Assembly (NCBI GenBank): GCA_963608705.1 | Contig: CAVDHB010000021.1 | Location: 1-24,632 of the forward strand | Direction of reading: 5' to 3' | Source of the DNA: CAVDHB01 sp963608705 | GTDB lineage: Bacteria; Bacteroidota; Bacteroidia; Bacteroidales; Bacteroidaceae | DNA length: 24,632 nt | Shown here: positions 7,403-15,470 of the stretch, one piece after another | How positions within the stretch are numbered: position 1 is the first letter of the stretch | How the letters are laid out: each line of letters opens with the position of its first letter | Translations under genes and position numbers: made by a program | The notes under the pieces: model-generated | The model's input: only the letters and a program-made list of their open reading frames with translations | Database searches by the model: none | What the model was told of the DNA's origin: nothing

Positions 7403-7433
7403 TTTGTTCTCCACTCAATTTGCGCTACCTTTT
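7403..7433 (+). promoter_or_regulatory. Promoter unit 2 of the tandem array
   Basis: TTTG (7403-7406), 19 bases, TACCTTTT (7426-7433). The inverted repeat AAAATGAA-CATA-TTCATTTT (7386-7405) overlaps the -33 box. Same architecture and same 19-base spacing as units 1 and 3. Confidence 0.45.
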
Positions 7434-7477
7434 CATAAGGCAGGCGGCATCTCGGGATAAAAAATGAACACGTTCAT

Positions 7478-7508
7478 TTTGTTCTCCACTCAATTTGCAC
7501 TACCTTTG
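7478..7508 (+). promoter_or_regulatory. Promoter unit 3, main promoter of flippase-pepD-ligA
   Basis: TTTG (7478-7481), 19 bases, perfect TACCTTTG (7501-7508). The inverted repeat AAAATGAAC-AC-GTTCATTTT (7461-7480) overlaps the -33 box and is operator-like. The predicted start near 7514 gives a leader of about 28 bases before the TTG start codon at 7542. Confidence 0.75.
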
Positions 7509-7538
7509 CAAAGGTAATAATATTTCATAGAAGACAAA
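7509..7538 (-). promoter_or_regulatory. Candidate divergent promoter toward rsmA
   Basis: TACCTTTGCAAAGGTA (7501-7516) is a perfect 16-bp palindrome, so the minus strand also reads TACCTTTG (7509-7516). On that strand TTTG at 7535-7538 precedes it by 18 bases. A transcript from here would cross the repeat array before reaching rsmA, giving a leader of more than 200 bases. Confidence 0.4.
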
Positions 7539-7541
7539 ACA

Positions 7542-8537
7542 TTGCGCTGGAAAAAAATAGTAAATGACATAGCGGGAGTCGCTGTTCCGTTCCTGTTGGG
7601 AGGGGCGATTCTCTATTGGATGTATTGCGGTTTTGATTTACGCACCATCCGCACTTGGTTGGACAAGATGGACTGGACATGGATGCTGTTGTCTTTCCCG
7701 TTCGGTATCTTGGCGCAGGTGTTCAGGGGCTTGCGGTGGAGGCAGTTGTTGAATCCCATCGGTGAGTATCCTCGTACTGGCACCTGTCTGCACGCCGTGT
7801 TTCTTTCTTACGCTTCAAGTCTGGTGATTCCCCGTGTGGGAGAAGTGATGCGTTGCGGCGTGTTGAACAAATACGACGGGGTGTCCTTTCCGAAATCTTT
7901 GGGTACTGTGGTCACGGAGCGGGTCATAGATTCTTTGTTGGTGTTACTGATGACGGCAATTACCTTGTTGATGCAGATGCCTGTCTTTTTCCGCTTTTTC
8001 CGGGAGACAGGGACAGACCTTTCTTCTTTTTTTGGAAGGTTCACCACCACAGGTTATTGGACAACCGCCGTTTGTGCGCTGGCGGTTGTAGTGTTGGCGT
8101 GTCTGCTGCTCCACCGCCTGTCGGTTTTCAGCAAGATGAAAGGCATATTCAAGAATATGATGGAGGGGATGTGCTCGCTGCGGAAGGTGAAGAACCTGCC
8201 GTTGTTCATCTTCTATTCACTGGGAATATGGGTGTGCTATTTCTTGCATTTTTATCTCACTTTCTTCTGCTATCCTTTCACGGCAGGTTTGTCGCTCACC
8301 GTGGGTTTAGTGGTGTTTGTGGTGGGAAGTATCGCCGTGATTGTGCCTACTCCGAACGGGGCGGGTCCCTGGCATTTTGCGGTGAAGACCATGTTGGTAT
8401 TCTATGGCGTGAGTGGAGTGAGCGGTGCTATGTTCGCTTTGGTGGTGCATACGCTTCAGACGGCGCTTATTGCGGTGTTGGGCGTGGGTTCTGCGGTGAT
8501 ATTGCCTTTGACTAAACGTAAAACTATACATAAATGA
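7542..8537 (+). CDS. Flippase-like integral membrane protein (LPG synthase TM / UPF0104 family)
   Basis: The 331-residue protein has about eight hydrophobic segments and the family signature of lysylphosphatidylglycerol synthetase transmembrane-region proteins: FRGLRWRQLL near residues 62-71, and the SYASSLVIPRVGEVMRCGVL segment with the conserved PR-GE-R core followed by VVTERVIDSL. A later VPTPNGAGPWHF segment is also typical. It lacks the soluble aminoacyl-transferase domain of MprF, so it is probably a lipid-linked substrate transporter or of unknown function. The start is TTG at 7542, 28 bases downstream of the predicted transcript start; the first in-frame ATG would be residue 27, inside the first membrane segment. 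Its stop overlaps the pepD start by four bases, which makes it the first gene of an operon with pepD and ligA. Confidence 0.85.
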   Translation: MRWKKIVNDIAGVAVPFLLGGAILYWMYCGFDLRTIRTWLDKMDWTWMLLSFPFGILAQVFRGLRWRQLLNPIGEYPRTGTCLHAVFLSYASSLVIPRVGEVMRCGVLNKYDGVSFPKSLGTVVTERVIDSLLVLLMTAITLLMQMPVFFRFFRETGTDLSSFFGRFTTTGYWTTAVCALAVVVLACLLLHRLSVFSKMKGIFKNMMEGMCSLRKVKNLPLFIFYSLGIWVCYFLHFYLTFFCYPFTAGLSLTVGLVVFVVGSIAVIVPTPNGAGPWHFAVKTMLVFYGVSGVSGAMFALVVHTLQTALIAVLGVGSAVILPLTKRKTIHK

Positions 8538-9994
8538 TGACTGTATCGATTAATGAGTTAAAACCTTCCGCTGTGTGGGGTAATTTCTATAAACTGACTC
8601 AAGTGCCTCGTCCGTCAGGGCATTTGGATAAGATTCGCACTTTCTTGTTGTCCTGGGCCGAGGAACGTGGCATAGAAGCGTTCGCAGATGAGGCGGGCAA
8701 TGTGATATTCCGCAAGAAAGCTACGGAGGGATGCGAAGGCCGGAAGACAGTGACCTTGCAGGCGCACATGGACATGGTGCCGCAGGCGGCAGAAGGAGTG
8801 AAGCATGATTTTGAATCCGATGCCATTGACACGTGGATAGACGGAGACTGGGTAAAAGCGAAAGGCACGACTCTGGGAGCTGATGATGGAATGGGCGTAG
8901 CGGCCATTATGGGCATCTTTGAGGACAATACGTTGAGACACGGCCCGTTGGAGGCGTTGATTACGGCTGATGAGGAGACAGGCATGGGGGGAGCGAGAGC
9001 TTTGAAGCCGGGTGTCTTGAAGGGGCAGTATCTCTTGAACTTGGACGATGAGACTGAGGGAGAAATGATTATCGGCAGTGCGGGCGGCATTGATGTAGAG
9101 GCTACTCTGCGGTATCAGAATGAGCTGCCCTCGCCAGAAGACCGTGCTTTCCATGTAGTGTTGAAGGATTTGCGAGGTGGACATTCTGGACTTGAGATTG
9201 GTGAGGGGCGTGCTAACGCCAACAAACTGATAGCATGGTTCGTGCGTAATGCCATTATTCAGACGGAGGCAAGATTGGCTTCTTGGCGGGGCGGAAATAT
9301 GCGTAATGCCATCCCTCGGAAAGCGGAAGTCGTGCTGACTGTGAAAGAGGAGAAGGCGGAAACCTTGAAAGCCTTGGTGAAAGAATATAGTGAGATATTC
9401 CATGCGGAGTTCAAAGGCATAGAAGATAATTTCACTTTTGATTGCGAGGAGACAGCTTTGCCTGAGGGTATCATGCCACAGGAGATACAAGACAATTTGG
9501 TGGATGCGGTGTTTGCCGTGCGCAATGGAGTGGAGCGATACATTCCGGCCAATCCGTCCATTGTGGAGTCTTCTTCTAATATGGCGATAGTGAAGATGGA
9601 AAAAGGAGAAGCCGAGATACATATATTGGCTCGCAGCTCTTCGGATGCGATGAAAGAGTATATGGTGGAGACCATGGAAAGTTGTTTTGCCATGGCGGGC
9701 ATGAGAGTGGAGACTAACCGGGCGTACAAGGCTTGGCAACCTGATTTCAATTCTCCATTGGTTGCGTTGATGCGACAAGTGTATGAAAAGGAGTTCGGAA
9801 AAGAACCGGTGGTGCAGGTTGTGCACGCAGGATTGGAATGCGGTATAATAGGAGTGAAATATCCGAAGATGGACATGGTGTCCTTCGGTCCCACCTTGCG
9901 TTCTCCACATACTCCGAATGAGCGTTGTTACATTCCCTCTGTGGAACAATATTACACGTTCCTGAAGAAGACGCTGGAACGGATTGCTGAATGA
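8534..9994 (+). CDS. pepD: Cytosol non-specific dipeptidase (aminoacyl-histidine dipeptidase, M20C)
   Basis: PepD hydrolyses a wide range of dipeptides with two Zn2+ ions in the cytoplasm. At 486 residues it matches family length. Metal-site residues are visible as QAHMDMVPQ (His78, Asp80), GADDGMGVA (Asp117/118), DEETGMGG (Glu147/148) and NLDDE near 174. The C-terminal SFGPTLRSPHTPNE carries the late metal-binding histidine. Two ATG codons are adjacent at 8534 and 8537; the first overlaps the preceding stop as ATGA. It also overlaps ligA by four bases, so the three genes are translationally linked. Confidence 0.95.
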   Translation: MMTVSINELKPSAVWGNFYKLTQVPRPSGHLDKIRTFLLSWAEERGIEAFADEAGNVIFRKKATEGCEGRKTVTLQAHMDMVPQAAEGVKHDFESDAIDTWIDGDWVKAKGTTLGADDGMGVAAIMGIFEDNTLRHGPLEALITADEETGMGGARALKPGVLKGQYLLNLDDETEGEMIIGSAGGIDVEATLRYQNELPSPEDRAFHVVLKDLRGGHSGLEIGEGRANANKLIAWFVRNAIIQTEARLASWRGGNMRNAIPRKAEVVLTVKEEKAETLKALVKEYSEIFHAEFKGIEDNFTFDCEETALPEGIMPQEIQDNLVDAVFAVRNGVERYIPANPSIVESSSNMAIVKMEKGEAEIHILARSSSDAMKEYMVETMESCFAMAGMRVETNRAYKAWQPDFNSPLVALMRQVYEKEFGKEPVVQVVHAGLECGIIGVKYPKMDMVSFGPTLRSPHTPNERCYIPSVEQYYTFLKKTLERIAE

Positions 9995-12042
9995 TGAATC
10001 GCAACACAAGTGGTACGATGGACTTGTTTGATTATAAAGACGACCGTGCGAGGATAGAGGAATTGCGGGATTTTCTCAACCGGCAGAACTATCTGTATTA
10101 CGTGAAGAACCAGCCGGTCATATCCGACAAGGAGTTTGACGAGGCTATGCACGAGCTGGAGGCGTTGGAAAAGGCGCATCCTGAGTATGACGACCCGGAC
10201 TCTCCCACGAAAAGGGTGGGAAGCGACTTGACGAATGATTTCAGACAAGTGCGCCATCCTTATCCCATGCTTTCGCTTGCCAACACGTACAACGAAGGTG
10301 AGCTGGGGGATTTCTTTCAGCGTGTGAGAGACGGACTGGGCGAAGAGCCTTTCGATATATGCTGCGAGATGAAATATGACGGTCTTTCTGTGTCATTGGA
10401 GTATGAGCACGGACGGCTTGTGAGGGCGGTGACTCGTGGAGACGGCCAGGTAGGCGATGACGTGACTGAGAATGTGCGCACTATTCGCTCTGTCCCTTTA
10501 CGTCTGAAGGAAGGGTCTGGCTATCCCGACCGCTTCATCATACGGGGCGAGGTGCTGATGCCGTGGAAGGTGTTTGAGCGGTTGAACAAAGAGCGTGAGG
10601 AAAGAGAAGAGCCGCTTTTTGCCAATCCGAGAAACGCCGCTTCTGGCACACTGAAAATGCAGGACTCACGCATCGTGGCTTCCAGGCATTTGGACGCTTA
10701 TCTCTATTATGTCATGGGAGATGAGGTGACGGGCGACAGTCATTATGAGAATATTCTCGAAGCGGAGAAATGGGGCTTCAAGATGGAGCGTGGCATGAAG
10801 CGGCTTCATACGCTGGAAGAGGTGATGGACTACATCGCTTATTGGGACTCGGAACGTAAGAATCTGCCAGTGGCCACGGACGGTATCGTGCTAAAGGTGG
10901 ACAGCCGCCGGCAGCAACGTCTGCTTGGCTTCACCGCCAAAAATCCACGATGGGCTATTGCTTATAAATTCCAGGCGGAAAGGGCATTGACAACCTTGCG
11001 TGATGTGTTGTTTTCCGTAGGAAGAACGGGGGCGGTTACTCCTGTGGCCATCATGGATCCTGTGAAATTAGCGGGCACGGTGGTGCAGAGGGCTTCGTTG
11101 TACAACGAGGATTTCATCTTGCAGCACGACCTGCATTACCTGGACAAGGTGTATATAGAAAAAGGAGGGGAGATTATCCCCAAGGTGGTGGCGGTGGACA
11201 TGGATGCCCGCAAGGAAGGAAAGACAGGGGAGAAAATTTTTTTCACCAAAAACTGCCCTGAGTGCGGGACTCCTTTGGTGCGTTATGAGGGGGAGGCGGC
11301 CTACTATTGCCCCAACGACACGGATTGTCCGCCTCAAGTGAAAGGACGTATCGAACATTTCATCAGCCGGGACGCCATGGACATAGACAGTCTCGGCCCG
11401 GAGACGGTGGATGAGTATTACAGTATGGGACTGATACACACGGCGGCTGATTTGTATGATTTGAAGGAAAGCGACATCAACGGACGCTGGGGGACAAAAG
11501 TTCGTCTGGCTCGCAAGATAATCCAGTCTATCCGCACTTCTTGTGAGGTGCCTTTCGAGCGGGTGGTCTTCGCCATAGGCATACGCTTTGTGGGAAAGAA
11601 CACGGCCAAATTGTTGGCTCGCCATTTCCGTTCGATGGATGCGCTGGCAAAGGCCACTTTCGAGGAGATGACACACATCGATGGTGTGGGAGAGGTGATT
11701 GCGAACAGCGTGGTCTCTTATTTCCATAAAGAGAAGAACTTGCGTGAGATAGCGCGGCTTCGTCAGGCAGGCGTGCGGATGGAGATGGAGGAAGCCGCTG
11801 CTCCGAAAGGAGCGCAGCTGGAAGGGAAAAGCATCGTGATAAGCGGTGTGTTCGAGAAGCACAGCCGGGAGGAGTACAAGGAGATGATAGAGGCGCACGG
11901 GGGAAAGAACACTGGCTCTATCTCCAAGAAAACTTCCTTCATTCTGGCGGGTGCGAATATGGGGCCTTCCAAGTTGGCGAAAGCCCAGTCCTTGAACATC
12001 CCAATCGTTAAGGAAGATGAATTTTTAGGGATGCTGGAGTAA
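9991..12042 (+). CDS. ligA: NAD-dependent DNA ligase LigA
   Basis: LigA seals nicks using NAD+ in replication and repair. Domains in order: Ia with NYLYYV and the D-S-P-T motif (about 33-73); adenylation domain with catalytic Lys128 in KYDG; OB fold; four-cysteine zinc finger Cys422, Cys425, Cys440, Cys446 with the same 3-15-6 spacing as the E. coli enzyme; helix-hairpin-helix repeats (FVGKNTAKLLA and IDGVGEVIANSV); and a C-terminal BRCT domain (about 610-683). The full length of 683 residues is normal. Start choices are Met1 (ATGA overlap with pepD), Met2 or Met10 (MDLFDYKDD); Met1 is reported because of the overlap, but Met10 is also plausible. It ends just before the dapA -7 box. Confidence 0.96.
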   Translation: MMNRNTSGTMDLFDYKDDRARIEELRDFLNRQNYLYYVKNQPVISDKEFDEAMHELEALEKAHPEYDDPDSPTKRVGSDLTNDFRQVRHPYPMLSLANTYNEGELGDFFQRVRDGLGEEPFDICCEMKYDGLSVSLEYEHGRLVRAVTRGDGQVGDDVTENVRTIRSVPLRLKEGSGYPDRFIIRGEVLMPWKVFERLNKEREEREEPLFANPRNAASGTLKMQDSRIVASRHLDAYLYYVMGDEVTGDSHYENILEAEKWGFKMERGMKRLHTLEEVMDYIAYWDSERKNLPVATDGIVLKVDSRRQQRLLGFTAKNPRWAIAYKFQAERALTTLRDVLFSVGRTGAVTPVAIMDPVKLAGTVVQRASLYNEDFILQHDLHYLDKVYIEKGGEIIPKVVAVDMDARKEGKTGEKIFFTKNCPECGTPLVRYEGEAAYYCPNDTDCPPQVKGRIEHFISRDAMDIDSLGPETVDEYYSMGLIHTAADLYDLKESDINGRWGTKVRLARKIIQSIRTSCEVPFERVVFAIGIRFVGKNTAKLLARHFRSMDALAKATFEEMTHIDGVGEVIANSVVSYFHKEKNLREIARLRQAGVRMEMEEAAAPKGAQLEGKSIVISGVFEKHSREEYKEMIEAHGGKNTGSISKKTSFILAGANMGPSKLAKAQSLNIPIVKEDEFLGMLE

Positions 12043-12058
12043 ACTTCGAATAAAATCG

Positions 12059-12066
12059 TAACTTTG
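12059..12066 (+). promoter_or_regulatory. Probable -7 box for dapA
   Basis: TAACTTTG fits TAnnTTTG and lies 17 bases after the ligA stop and 50 bases before the chosen dapA ATG. No good TTTG is seen at the expected -33 distance, so this is a partial promoter call. Confidence 0.5.
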
Positions 12067-12116
12067 CAATTGTAATTCATACCGCATTGCCGGATAGACA
12101 TTATTATAAGACATTT

Positions 12117-13034
12117 ATGAAACAGAACATATTCAAAGGTTTGGGCATTGCCCTTGTCACCCCTTTTACTAAAGAGGGAGCCGTGGATTACTTGGCGTTG
12201 AAAACCATGTTGGAGTATTTGCTTTCCAATGGAGTGGATTTCCTTTGCATTCTCGCCACCACAGGAGAAACACCTACACTGACGGCGGAAGAGCGTCAGA
12301 TGGTGAAAGACACGATTGTGGGAGAGGTGCGTGGACAGGTACCCATATTGATGGGACTGGGAGGCAACAATACAGCGGAAGTGGTAAAGGCGTTGCATAC
12401 CACGGATTTGCGTGGTATTGACGGCATATTGTCCGTATGTCCTTATTATAACAAACCCTCTCAGGAAGGTTTGTACCAGCATTTCAAGACAATCGCCGAA
12501 GCTTCACCGCTTCCTGTGGTGCTTTATAATGTGCCGGGACGCACGGGCGTGAATTTGAAGGCGGAGACTACCTTGCGTTTGGCGAGGGACTGTGAGAAAA
12601 TCGTGGCTGTGAAAGAGGCTTCTGGCAACATCACGCAGGTGGACGATATTATCAAAAACAAACCGGAAGGATTCGACGTGCTTTCCGGAGACGACGGTAT
12701 CACGTATCCACTGATTACATTGGGTGCGAAAGGTGTCATCTCTGTGATTGGAAATGCGCTTCCGCAGGAGTTTGGCCGTATGGTGCGTCTTGCGTTGGAC
12801 GGAGACTATGAGAACGCCCGGTTGATACATCATAAATTCACGGAACTGTTCAAACTGCTTTTCGTGGACGGAAATCCCGCCGGAGTAAAGGCCATGCTGA
12901 GTATCATGGGACTGGTGGAGAACTACTTGCGTCTGCCTTTGGTACCCACCCAGTTGTCCACTTTGGAGAAAATACAGCACATCATCAACGAGCTGCATAT
13001 CAAATGCCATACGCATACCACTGCGTTGGGATGA
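12117..13034 (+). CDS. dapA: 4-hydroxy-tetrahydrodipicolinate synthase
   Basis: DapA condenses pyruvate with aspartate semialdehyde, the first committed step to diaminopimelate and lysine. From the ATG at 12117 the protein has 305 residues. The pyruvate Schiff-base lysine is Lys166 in VAVKEASGN, the catalytic tyrosine is Tyr137 in YNVPGRTGVN, and the TTGE motif is at 48-51. A longer in-frame version from a TTG at 12087 adds ten residues with no family resemblance and is rejected. The C-terminal extension of about ten residues rich in His and Thr is unremarkable. The gene is followed by a strong terminator, so it is a single-gene unit or the tail of the ligA transcript. Confidence 0.95.
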   Translation: MKQNIFKGLGIALVTPFTKEGAVDYLALKTMLEYLLSNGVDFLCILATTGETPTLTAEERQMVKDTIVGEVRGQVPILMGLGGNNTAEVVKALHTTDLRGIDGILSVCPYYNKPSQEGLYQHFKTIAEASPLPVVLYNVPGRTGVNLKAETTLRLARDCEKIVAVKEASGNITQVDDIIKNKPEGFDVLSGDDGITYPLITLGAKGVISVIGNALPQEFGRMVRLALDGDYENARLIHHKFTELFKLLFVDGNPAGVKAMLSIMGLVENYLRLPLVPTQLSTLEKIQHIINELHIKCHTHTTALG

Positions 13035-13074
13035 GAAGACATTCTTGAAAGACGTATTACATAACGCATAAGAC

Positions 13075-13112
13075 AAAAAGGCTGAGTCATGTGGAAATGA
13101 CGCAGCCTTTTT
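13075..13112 (+). terminator. Rho-independent terminator of dapA
   Basis: AAAAAGGCTGAGTCAT (13075-13090) pairs with ATGACGCAGCCTTTTT (13097-13112) over 16 positions with one mismatch, around the loop GTGGAA. The T5 run closes the stem on the plus strand, and the matching A5 makes it potentially bidirectional. Confidence 0.85.
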
Positions 13113-13201
13113 GCGTCTCAATATACCTTGCCTGCTTATGACCGATAGCCAGGTGTGACTATAAAATCTGTTGATTCTTTTCTTTTCTCGTATAAATCCA
13201 T

Positions 13202-13209
13202 TAACTTTG
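13202..13209 (+). promoter_or_regulatory. Probable -7 box of the response-regulator operon
   Basis: TAACTTTG lies 18 bases before the ATG at 13228, implying a leader of about 12 bases. A T-rich segment (TTTT at 13178-13181, 20 bases upstream) stands in for the -33 box. No sigma-54 -24/-12 GG-GC promoter was recognised here. Confidence 0.55.
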
Positions 13210-13227
13210 CGCTACATTAGTAAAGCC

Positions 13228-14613
13228 ATGAATAAATCTATCCTTTTAATAGAAGATGATATTACTTTTTCTTTGATGCTGAAGACGTGGCTGCGGAAAA
13301 AGGGATTCGATGTGACTTCTGCCAGCAATGTGGCTCGGGCGAAGAAACACATTGAAACTGCTCAGTATGACTTGATACTCTCTGATTTGAGGCTTCCGGA
13401 CGGAGACGGTATAGCGTTTCTGGAATGGATGCACCAGCAGCGTGTGCAGACTCCGTTAATCATCATGACGGGCTATGCGGATGTGCAGTCGGCTGTCCAT
13501 GCCATAAAATGTGGTGCCAATGACTATATCTCCAAACCCGTACAGCCGGAGGAGTTATTGCGGAAGATGGAAGAGGCGTTGAAGACTCCGCAAATGGAAA
13601 GCACACCCTCTGTGCCTACGGAAAAGAAGGAGGATACAACAGCCGTTGAGGAGGAATATACCTCTAATTTCCTTGAAGGGGAAAGCGAGGCTGCCAGAAA
13701 ACTGTATAATTATGTGGGACTCGTGGCACCTACTCCCATGGCGGTGTTGATTAACGGAGCCAGTGGCACAGGCAAGGAATATGTGGCACACCGCATCCAT
13801 CAGCTTAGTCCGAGGGCGGGAAAGCCTTTTGTCGCCATCGACTGCGGGTCCATACCTAAGGATTTGGCGGCTTCGGAGTTCTTCGGACATGTGAAAGGGG
13901 CGTTTACCGGTGCGTTGACGGACAAGACGGGCGCATTTGAGGCTGCCAATGGCGGTACGCTTTTCCTGGATGAGATAGGGAATCTGAGTTATGACGTGCA
14001 GGTGCAGCTGCTCCGTGCGTTGCAGGAACACAGAATACGCCCTGTCGGATCCAGCAAGGAAGTCACGGTGGACGTGCGATTGGTTTCCGCTACAAACGAG
14101 AACCTGACACAGGCCATTGCGGACGGCAGGTTCCGTGAGGATTTGTACCATCGGATTAACGAGTTCACTCTTGTCATGCCGGCCTTGAAAGACCGGGGTG
14201 AAGATGTGTTGCTCTTTGCCAACTTCTTCCTTGACCGGGCGAATAAGGAGTTGGGGCGTAATGTGATTGGATTCGATGCGGAGGCGATGCGCAAAATACA
14301 GCAGTATACATGGCCGGGCAATTTGAGGCAGATGAAAAACGTAGTGAAAAGAGCTACGCTTCTCTCGCAAGGCAAACTTATCAAGGCGGAGGATTTACTC
14401 ATTGAGCCAGTGGCGGAGGCACAGCCTTCACCTATGTGTACCGCGCCTGCTTTTTCTCCCTTGTTGAAAGACGAAAACAGAGAGAAAGAACGTATTCGGG
14501 AGGCGTTGCTGCAATGCAATTTCAATAAGAGCAAAGCGGCGAGAATGCTGGGTATTGACAGAAAAACATTATACAATAAACTGAAACTCTACAAGATGGA
14601 GGAAAATTTTTAA
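13228..14613 (+). CDS. Sigma-54-dependent response regulator (NtrC family)
   Basis: The 461-residue protein has three domains. The receiver domain (1-115) has the acidic pair in IEDD, phospho-acceptor Asp53 in SDLRLPDG, Thr81 and Lys103. The AAA+ domain (about 150-375) has Walker A GASGTGKE at 177-184, the sigma-54 contact loop GAFTGA intact at 224-229, Walker B GGTLFLDE at 242-249 and RFREDLYHRI arginine fingers. A Fis-type helix-turn-helix (about 420-458) closes the protein with NFNKSKAARMLGIDRKTLYNKL. It should activate RpoN promoters when phosphorylated. An in-frame upstream TTG or similar at 13171 is rejected because it precedes the -7 box. No histidine kinase is adjacent, so the partner is elsewhere. 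It is 11 bases upstream of a secreted cyclophilin gene and probably heads that operon. Its targets are unknown. Confidence 0.93.
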   Translation: MNKSILLIEDDITFSLMLKTWLRKKGFDVTSASNVARAKKHIETAQYDLILSDLRLPDGDGIAFLEWMHQQRVQTPLIIMTGYADVQSAVHAIKCGANDYISKPVQPEELLRKMEEALKTPQMESTPSVPTEKKEDTTAVEEEYTSNFLEGESEAARKLYNYVGLVAPTPMAVLINGASGTGKEYVAHRIHQLSPRAGKPFVAIDCGSIPKDLAASEFFGHVKGAFTGALTDKTGAFEAANGGTLFLDEIGNLSYDVQVQLLRALQEHRIRPVGSSKEVTVDVRLVSATNENLTQAIADGRFREDLYHRINEFTLVMPALKDRGEDVLLFANFFLDRANKELGRNVIGFDAEAMRKIQQYTWPGNLRQMKNVVKRATLLSQGKLIKAEDLLIEPVAEAQPSPMCTAPAFSPLLKDENREKERIREALLQCNFNKSKAARMLGIDRKTLYNKLKLYKMEENF

Positions 14614-14624
14614 AGGAAAACACT

Positions 14625-15470
14625 ATGAGACGACTAATGAAAGTATTTGCGTTGTGCGTATGTGGGATGTTGTTTGCGGGGGTATGTTTGGCACAACCCA
14701 GACGAGGCACGAATCCCAAGGTGAAAATAGAGACGACGAAAGGAAACATTGTGGTGGAGCTATTCAATTCCACACCCTTGCACCGGGATAATTTCTTGAA
14801 ACTGGTGAAAGCGGGTACACTGGATGGAACCTTGTTTCACCGGGTCATCAACCAATTCATGATTCAAGGAGGAGACCCTTCCAGCAAGACGGCCAAACCC
14901 GGACAGAAATTAGGAGAAGGCGATTTAGGCTATACGGTACCTGCGGAAATACGCACTCCCCGGTTGTTCAATGTGCGCGGTGCCTTGGCTGCGGCGCGTG
15001 AGGGCGACAAGGTAAATCCGTCCCGTGCGTCGTCCGCCAGCCAGTTCTATATTGTGACAGGTAAGAAATACACGGCGGATGCGTTGAGGAATATGGAGTA
15101 CAAACGCAACAAGAAACGCATTGATTGTATCACGGACTCACTGATGAGGCTTTATGGGAACAATAAGTTCGTGATGAACCATAAGGCTGACACGATGGAG
15201 ATTCTCACGCTTGAGAGAAAGGTGCAGATAGTGAAGGACGATATATTGGCTCGTGAACACGCCTTCCATTTTACCCCGCGGCAAATCCGAGCTTATACCA
15301 GCCAAGGCGGCGCACCTCATTTGGATGGCGCTTATACGGTGTTCGGACGAGTGGTGGAGGGCATGAACGTGGTGGATGCCATCCAGCAACTGCCCACGGA
15401 CAAGAATGACCGCCCGACGGAAGATGTGCGGATTATAAAGATGAGCCTCCTGGGAGATGATAAAAAGTGA
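14625..15470 (+). CDS. Secreted cyclophilin-type peptidyl-prolyl isomerase with inserted helical segment
   Basis: The 281-residue protein begins with a signal peptide (basic MRRLMK, hydrophobic core, probable cleavage after CLA at residue 23), so it acts in the periplasm. The cyclophilin core starts at VKIETTKGNIVVELF (33-47). The catalytic strand FHRVINQFMIQGGDP (71-85) carries the key Arg73, and SASQFYIVTG (137-146) is typical. The core is then interrupted by about 80 charged, probably helical residues (147-228) before resuming at GGAPHLDGAYTVFGRVVEG. The cyclosporin-contact Trp of eukaryotic cyclophilins is His at PHLDG. AAAGGA precedes the ATG. Its 3' end overlaps the next gene by 14 bases. 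A role in folding of envelope proteins is inferred from location and family. Confidence 0.9.
   Translation: MRRLMKVFALCVCGMLFAGVCLAQPRRGTNPKVKIETTKGNIVVELFNSTPLHRDNFLKLVKAGTLDGTLFHRVINQFMIQGGDPSSKTAKPGQKLGEGDLGYTVPAEIRTPRLFNVRGALAAAREGDKVNPSRASSASQFYIVTGKKYTADALRNMEYKRNKKRIDCITDSLMRLYGNNKFVMNHKADTMEILTLERKVQIVKDDILAREHAFHFTPRQIRAYTSQGGAPHLDGAYTVFGRVVEGMNVVDAIQQLPTDKNDRPTEDVRIIKMSLLGDDKK

Larger units (their letters stand above)
7343..7516. repeat. 75-bp tandem repeat, 2.3 copies
   Basis: Copy 1 spans 7343-7417, copy 2 spans 7418-7492, and a third partial copy covers 7493-7516. Copies 1 and 2 differ at only a few positions. Each unit has, in order, a -7-like box embedded in an inverted repeat (TACCTTTTCATAAGGTA in copy 1), a GGCGGCATCTCGGGAT segment, and an AAAATGAA/TTCATTTT inverted repeat that overlaps the -33 box serving the next unit. 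Confidence 0.9.

Noticed and set aside
7343..7516. Possible CRISPR array from the 75-bp repeats
   Set aside because: The repeats are contiguous with no unique spacers, too few, and contain promoter elements; no cas genes are present.
8615..10009. Long open frame (464 codons) on the minus strand opposite pepD
   Set aside because: It is antisense to a fully conserved M20C peptidase, is rich in His, Arg and Ser as typical of shadow frames, and shows no recognisable domain.
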